DNA of 64,000 nt, from the NCBI GenBank assembly GCA_036172665.1, contig CM069870.1:63240212-63304211 (forward strand), written 5' to 3'. This stretch comes from Prosopocoilus inquinatus (taxonomy: Eukaryota; Arthropoda; Insecta; Coleoptera; Lucanidae). Positions 57,898-64,000 of the stretch are shown here, piece after piece (within the stretch, counting starts at the first letter, position 1; each line of letters starts with the position of its first letter). The notes below the pieces were generated by a model. It worked only from the letters and a program-made list of their open reading frames with translations, ran no database searches and was not told the origin of the DNA. Both the position numbers and the translations under genes were made by a program.

Positions 57898-59550
57898 ATA
57901 CAGGCTGTTTCAAATTCAACCCTCACCATGGGGATCTCGCTTATTTGAAGAGATATAAGGTAGGTTTAAATTTGGCAAAGTTGCTAAATTTGATGAGTGT
58001 TAATAATCCGGAAAGAAAAAGTCTCTATGTTAACTCTTATTCGAAATAATTGTCAAAAAAGAAAAATAGTGGCAAAAGAATCTACTCATCATGTCGATTA
58101 CGGCAATATAGTATATGTTATAAAAATTCTTTAAAACAAGGCCAGAATAAAAATGTTTAACGTGAGATAAGAAAAATTCTAGTAAACAGAAGATAGTTGA
58201 GGGTTTAAATTAAAAACAATGTGTTCGTTAGACACTATTTAACTGAATAGTTTTTGTTTGTACAACAGATACACAGAAACAGCAAGAAACGATACTTTTG
58301 AACCTATTTAGAGAACAAACGACAGCTTAATATTGAGTATTGAAATGTATTGATTCGACGAAGAAAGTAAATCAATTACTAGCAAAAATGGCCGATGTGA
58401 GTGGTTGTATTTTCAGCTTTACTTATACAGAGTAATTTTAAAAAAAAATTTATCAACTCTTGCCACGGAATTTGAATGGCATGTCTTAGCTTACTGTTAC
58501 TTAACCTCCAGATCTGTAATGAGTTATTTTTGAATTGACAAATGATTATACTATCCAAATTTCATGAGAAGCTGTATTTAACTTCACACATAACAGTCAT
58601 TTTTGTTCCTGTATTATTGTAATCGATTCTCATTTTTCAAAATTACTTCTGATTGTAATATTATTGAATAGTTTAAACAGCGACATCCTACAAACGCTTT
58701 TTGAGCTAACATTGCATTAGGGGTGACAAGTTGAACCCAGTTTGCTGCATTAATAAGTCATCTCATGCAAGGCGGCCGTCCATGTCTGCTGTCAAAGCAC
58801 AGTTTAAAGTTAAAAAAAAATTGTTGCAAATCGTTTTTGATGAAGCCCCAAATCGAGCTGAAACAGCTTTACAGAGGCTGCTCGAGGGATTCACTGCAAA
58901 AAAAAATGATTTGCAACAAAATTATGTAATATTATTCTAAGCTATTTTTTGTTGTCCGGATATGTTCTGAAATACCGTTCACTTACTGTTTTTGTGTTTC
59001 TATTATACACACAAACAATATATAGTAAATTAGTGTCTAACGAACACATTGTTTTTAATTTAAACCGTCAACTATCTTCTGTTAACCAGAATTTTTCTTA
59101 TTTCACATTAAACATTTTTATTCTGGCCTTGTTTTAAAGCATTTTTATAACTTGTGTATGTTGCCGTAATCGGTATAATGAGTAGATTCTTTTGCCACCA
59201 AATTTCAATATGGGCGCCATAAGGAAAAATGAACTTGATGATGGTATCAACTTGACGAAAAGAAAAATAGAAAAATAGTGTTTACCACTACGTAAAGAAT
59301 TGAAAAGTGCCTTCAGAAAGTATTTTTATTTTTTTGATATCTCTTTAAATAAAGAAGATAGAAGCAAAATAGGAAAACGACAATTTTTCATTTTTTACAA
59401 TTATTTCGAAAAATTAACATAGAAACTTTTTCTCTCCGGATTATTAATGCTCATCAAATTCAAAAAATTTGCCAAATTTAAACCTACCTTCTATCTCTTC
59501 AAATCAGCGAGATCCCCATGGTGAGGGACGAATTTGAAACAGCCTATGTA
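57898..59550. repeat. Foldback element, about 1.65 kb, with a nested family B copy
   Basis: The ends CAGGCTGTTTCAAATTC and, inverted, AGGCTGTTTCAAATTCG, then CTCACCATGGGGATCTCGC. The arms continue through CCGGAAAGAAAAAGT-like sequence to TGTGTTCGTTAGACACTA (about 58240, inverted at about 59030). The right arm has about 190 bp (59190-59380) that the left lacks. The element at 58667-58925 lies in the loop. Confidence 0.8.
58667..58925 (+). repeat. Family B element, third copy, with a mutated hammerhead
   Basis: Starts ATAGTTTAAACAGCGACATC. Shares TTTTTGAGCTAACATTGCAT, CTCATGCAAGGCGGCC and GAAGCCCCAAAT ... GCTGAAACAGCT with the other copies. The hammerhead core at 58837 reads UUGAUGA (C3 lost) and the left arm is deleted, so it is probably inactive. 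Confidence 0.75.
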
Positions 59551-60698
59551 CAGGGTGTTGAAAAATTCGTTTGCCAAATTTCTGGGGCAAGTAAAGGAGG
59601 CCAAAATAAGACTTTTTTTTTATACAACATAGGATCGGAAATTAATAATTACCTTTGAAGACGGTAAAAAGGACTTAATATGACAGAATACTGAAGAAAT
59701 GATTAACGTACCAAAACGAGGTAATTCAATGAATAAATTTTTTATTGTACAGGATGTCGTAAAAGTTCCCGCGATTTGTTTACAGACAATTTTTTTATGT
59801 CTTTTATGGATTTTAAATTCCAAAAAATGCTAATTGTATTGAATTTTCCGTCAGATTTTAATCTAGAATATGTTTGTTCAATTCCTTATTTATTTTGAGT
59901 TAAGAGAACTGTGAATCATCAAAATAAACGGGTCACAACTACACATGATAGTAATGAAGATGATCGACTTTGTTCGGACGACGGGTTTTAAGAAATCTGT
60001 TGTCTATGACGCCGTGAAGCAGTGGTTCAGGGAGACTGTTTGAATCGCGGATCACGATCTGTAAAAGCTACTTAATATTGCAGAAACCATGCGCTGTGAC
60101 CCCCACAAATCCAGTGAACCCAGCAAAGATTAATTTCAAAGCGTACCGCATACAAACTTTTATTTTCATCTTCATATGGCGATTTTTAATTAATTCATTT
60201 TAATTTTTTTATGAAAACGTTCTTTTTTTATTGAAGACGTTATTTCTAGTTAAACGTAGTCACGGTGACATAAATAGGCAATCTCCTTTTCTACAAGCCT
60301 GTAAAATTTTACAGGTCTTTCATACCAGTCAGTAAAATATTACAGGTCTGTTCCCGTAATTTATCGTTTACTTGGTTACCATAAACAACAAAATTAACCT
60401 GTAAAATCTCATTTACTGAGAAGGTGAAAATAAAAAATTATTAAAATTCTAAAACGAAATATATGTAAATGATTTTTTTAGTGACTTTCAGATTATATTA
60501 CAACGTATGTTCAAAAGTTTTGCCCTTAACTTGCACACACATCTGACAATGATGTATCAATCACACATATCTGACAATGATGTATCAATAATTGTCTTCA
60601 ATTGCGTTCAAAAATTCCATGATTCGCTCGTATCTCGCCAGCGGCTTCAACATTAGGATCCATTTCGTTTTGGTACTCTTGTCGAATGAGCTACAGTT

Positions 60699-60920
60699 GA
60701 AAGCAAAAAATAGTAGACAAGAAACAGTTTCCTGTAATTAGTCTTTCTCAAAATGGTATTAATTAAAGACGAATTAATAAATTTTACCAAAGCCTTAAGG
60801 TCGTTAAATCTAAAATCTGTCAATTTTTTTTAAATGTTATCTGTAAAGTCACTCTTAATCTTCTCAATTTGAGAAAGAATAATTGCAGGAAACTGTTTTG
60901 TCTACTATTTTGTTGCTTTC
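60699..60920. repeat. Palindromic MITE nested in the inner foldback
   Basis: GAAAGCAAAAAATAGTAGAC, CAGTTTCCTG and CTTTCTCAAA in the left arm are matched inverted at 60868-60920. Confidence 0.75.
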
Positions 60921-60932
60921 GACAGTAATGTT

Positions 60933-61060
60933 CAGTTGCACCAAACATTTAAGCTGAGCTTAAAGTTAAGTATTGTTCGTAATGTGATAGTTGAAGTTAT
61001 GGAACTCACATTCTAAGCCGCGCTTAAAGTTAAGCTCACCTTAAGCGTTTGGTGCAACTG
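60933..61060. repeat. MITE with CAGTTGCACCAAA ends
   Basis: CAGTTGCACCAAACATTTAA at the left pairs with TTAAGCGTTTGGTGCAACTG at the right. The inner AGCTTAAAGTTAAG repeats also pair. This terminus is common among arthropod MITEs. Confidence 0.75.
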
Positions 61061-61511
61061 GCCCTAAGTCCTTCAATTGGCCCCGAACAATGTCGATCAT
61101 CTCCATTCCTATCTTTTGTAACTGTGACACGTTTATTTTGATGATTTACAGTTCTCTTAGCTCAAAATAAACAAATAATTAAACAAATACATTCTAGATT
61201 AGTATTTGACGCAATATTCAATACAATTACCAGTTTTTTAAAATTTAAGATCCTCAAAAAACATGAAAACATTATGTGTAAACAAATACCGGGAAACTGT
61301 TACGACACCCTGTATAACAAAAATTTTATTAATTTAATTACCTCGCTTTGGTACGTTAGTAATTTCTTCAGTATTCTGTCATATTAAGTCATTTTTACAG
61401 TCTTAAAAAGTAATTATTAATTTCCGACCCTATGTAACATAACAAAAAAGTCTTATTTTGGCCTCTTTTACTTGCCTTAGAAATTTGGCAAAGGAATTTT
61501 TCAACACCCTG

Positions 61512-62456
61512 TATATATTTTTAAATTACATTGTTGAAAATAATTTAGTGAAGGATGAAACTTCAAACACAGTAATTTGTGTAAATTTTTTGTTTATCTA
61601 TTGAAGAAAACTCTGTACTAAATATTGTGTGAGGTTCTCCATTGCGGACTTTTACATGTAATTCCAGGTCATTCGCTTTTTAATCTCGAGCAGAAGTTAT
61701 TGTACCATAGAAATGATTAGAACCGAAGACGTTTGTGATTAATGGTTCGAATAGTGGTTAGCGCATTAAATTTTCGTGCGAAGTTGGAAAGACAAGGTTC
61801 CATTTGTAGCAACGTTTCTTTTATCACTTTAAACCAATTCAACTGAATAGAATCTCGCTGAACATTTTCTATTAGCTGTTCATGATCTTTTCAGACTGTT
61901 TAAAACATGTTTAAAACAACGAATTAAATAATAATAAATTAATAAATAATATTTTAAACATGTTTTTTTGATAATGTTTTAAATTCATTTTTTGTAATTT
62001 TAAGCTAAAAAAGAATTTTGATATAAATGCTTTATTTTTAAGTTTTAAACATATTTTTTTAATGTTTTAAATTCATTTTTTTAGTTTTAAGCTAAAAAAG
62101 ACCACTTTTGATATATGTGCTTTATTTTTGCAACGTAATACTGTGTAACCAGAAGTTAATTGTTTAGGGTCTGTATTTCACTGACAGATTAACTTTAAAC
62201 TTTACTTTGTTCTCATATCAATTGTTTTAACAATTGTAGACAATGCGTGGCTGAGTTGATGACGTGATGACTACACTGTAGCTCTGATTTGAACTAAATT
62301 TAAATTGCATTAGATTGATTATAATCAATTCATTAATTATTACTGATCACTTGAATAATACTTATATTGTAAAATTTTAAAATACCTTTTCAATGTTTAA
62401 CCTTTTATTATTACATTAAGTTTTGAAACATACTGGGTCCTCCGCTTCCCTGTTCA
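61512..62456. other. No gene; a tRNA-like relic is possible near 61754-61805
   Basis: GTGGTTAGCGC resembles a Pol III A box, and AAGGTTCCATTTG, about 40 bases later, a damaged B box. Acceptor and anticodon stems do not form, so a tRNA gene is not called. 61890-62120 has repeated TTTTAAACATGTTTTT-like words. Confidence 0.3.
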
Positions 62457-62565
62457 TACTATGGGCTATGGGATGAGTTATTATGTAGCAAACTGGCTTG
62501 AATTAGTCAATGTTAATGCAATGTTAGGTCACAAAGTGATCGTAGGATGTCGCTGTTTAAACTAT
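62457..62565 (-). repeat. Family B terminus, partial copy, inverted
   Basis: The reverse complement starts ATAGTTTAAACAGCGACATC and continues with TGACCTAACATTGCATTA and CCAGTTTGCTRCATAATAA, matching 58667-58770. The hammerhead half is missing. Confidence 0.75.
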
Positions 62566-64000
62566 TTATAACGTTATCGTTTCATTTGTCTTCATTGAAT
62601 TTCTACCGTGTGTCCCAAGGCCGTATATTCGTTCTTCTACAATTTTAAGGTTTGTTTAAAATTTGAAAACGATGAATTAAGCAAAAATTTAATTTGAAAT
62701 TTCAGACATATACCTACTGCACTTTTGGTTTCGCCGGGAGTAAATGTTTTTACATATTTGAAATTTTTATTTTCCAGTATTGAAAGCCACGAGTCATGTA
62801 TTTTAGTTCTAATGCGATCAAGTAATTTGACAAAAATACTTCTTTGGATTGTATTTGATTTTAGTTTTTATTGGGAATGTTTTTCTCAATATGTTGATAC
62901 TAAATACTTCATATTTTCGTTGAAAATCATTTAAAAGACCGCGACCGTAGATCCTAAATAAATCAAGCTCTGCCTTAAATGATTTAAATTATTATCAAAG
63001 TGCATACATTATTTTTAAAAGGGTACACAATCTAACATTACAAACTGTTCATCTTTCTTTTAATTAGAGATCGAATTTTAATAAATTCTTCTTTTTACAC
63101 AAATTTCAAATAATAATCATAATAAAATATCTTTTTATGTAAGCTGTAAGGGCAATTTAAACATTTAAAAGTTGTTTTAAACAGGTGTTTTTTTTGTTTA
63201 AAACATGTTTAATTTAGAGTCAATTTTAAATATGTTTTAAACAGAAAAAACTGTTTAAAACAAAAAAAAAACAGAAGTTTTGTTCTTTAATAAAAAAACA
63301 GTTTTTTTCCAACCCTGGTAGAAGGTTACGCTTTTTTTTCGTTAAGTTAGGTGCAAGTATTTCGAAAGAAATCAAAATCTGACATGAAATGACATGAAAG
63401 ATCACTTAAGTGATACTGACTGTGTTGCCCATACGTAGACAACGTGGACTACGGTGGCATAATTAAAGTAAAAAGCAACTTAAAACAAATATTTTTATTA
63501 TAATCTCGTTTAATTAATAATTATTGCATAAAGGATCGCCCAAATTTAAAAAAAAACGAAAGGGATTTGAAGAACTGCCGTGTTACCAAAAGAATTTGAA
63601 ACTGTTTGCGTTGGAGGTGGTGATGAAAGAAATGGACAGAATTCTAAATGAAATCCAAATGAATATTTAATTTCTCAGGCATGTAATTACTTTCTTAATG
63701 AAAAAATAAATAATTACCAACTGTTTGCTCGTGACGATACTTCTTGTTTTCAGGGAATGTTTCAGTCTTACTTCAGTTGTACTGGCAATACTCCCTAACA
63801 CGGCCTACTCTGAATCTAAAAAGATCGTGAACGCTTATTACCTCTTGGTTGAAGTTGTTAATTTTTTAATATGAACATAAGCGTTAAGCACAAGAATAAA
63901 AGCAGTAAGTACTCGTATATTGCACCTCTTGAAGATAAAAAAATGTAACAATAGATCGAAAGTGGAACAGAGCAATAAACAACCCAACACCAACTCAGTC
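62566..64000. other. No gene recognised
   Basis: AT-rich. 63150-63310 has several GTTTAAAACA words in both orientations. The frame 62725-62934 (+) shows no domain. Confidence 0.35.

Larger units (their letters stand above)
59750..61312. mobile_element. Inner TA-flanked foldback inserted in the palindrome centre
   Basis: Ends CAGGATGTCGTAAAAGTTCCC and, inverted, CAGGGTGTCGTAACAGTTTCCC. Arms run about 200-220 bp, to GATGATCGAC (about 59960) and its inverse (about 61095). 59958-60040 could encode an N-terminal helix-turn-helix of a mariner-like transposase (MIDFVRTTGFKKSVVYDAVK, then WFRE), but the frame soon breaks; that reading is weak. Confidence 0.75.
59551..61511. repeat. Palindromic MITE split by a second foldback
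   Basis: Arms 59551-59747 and 61315-61511 are inverted copies, ending CAGGGTGTTGAAAAATTC, with TA outside both. Joined, they would form a nearly loop-free palindrome of about 394 bp. The inner element sits at its centre and is flanked by TA. Confidence 0.8.

Noticed and set aside
59215..59255. TTGATGATGG ... GACGAAAAG as a hammerhead
   Set aside because: C3 is missing, stem I does not form and no cleavage triplet follows.

Overview
The window looks like repeat-rich, AT-rich DNA from an insect nuclear genome, possibly a beetle; the order is a guess. The reasons are a spliced DM9-repeat gene with short exons, decayed jockey/CR1-like LINEs, a copia element, mariner and hAT remnants, a Penelope-like element and many TA-flanked foldback elements. 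Only one host gene looks intact: a four-exon gene at 8775-10587 (+) for a small secreted protein with two DM9 repeats (natterin-like/DUF3421 family). A second host-derived sequence is a decayed S1 serine protease at about 39757-40300 (-). Almost everything else is transposable-element wreckage or tandem repeat.

Layout: 2.0-3.7 kb jockey-type LINE relic; 4.1-8.3 kb foldbacks and purine-rich sequence; 8.7-10.6 kb DM9 gene; 12.6-19.4 kb palindromes, a tandem array in three copies and T-rich sequence; 20.8-25.6 kb possible LTR and tandem repeats; 25.8 kb RT fragment; 30.730-38.061 kb a hAT-type element, bounded by CAGCGTTTCCCAAACT ends and a near-perfect 8-bp target duplication, that has absorbed a foldback, a tandem duplication, a Penelope-like element and a LINE; 39.0 kb mariner relic; 42.5-45.7 kb a minisatellite with an 18-bp sub-repeat inside a higher-order repeat; 47.8-51.5 kb a copia element without its RT, whose 3' LTR is split by a 1.3-kb insertion; 52.2-54.9 kb foldbacks and tandem duplications; 55.87-61.51 kb three long foldbacks end to end, one holding a mariner transposase tail and one inserted into the centre of another palindrome.

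The most notable signal is a set of hammerhead self-cleaving ribozyme motifs (type I order: stem I, CUGANGA, stem II, GAAA, a tiny stem III, a UH cleavage site, stem I). I read nine good ones in five unrelated repeat families, most of them in foldback elements, plus several decayed ones. The cores are the same, but the paired stems differ between families in a compensating way: stem III is ACAG/CUGU, AU/AU, AG/CU, AC/GU or AUAC/GUAU, and stem I is re-paired each time. One family is a Penelope-like element that still encodes a GIY-YIG domain, and hammerheads are already known from the terminal repeats of Penelope-like elements. What looks new is the diversity within 50 kb, the placement of ribozymes in opposite orientation in both arms of foldbacks, and one unpaired nucleotide after CUGANGA in four of the five families.

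All calls come from reading the sequence. No database search, folding program or alignment was run.
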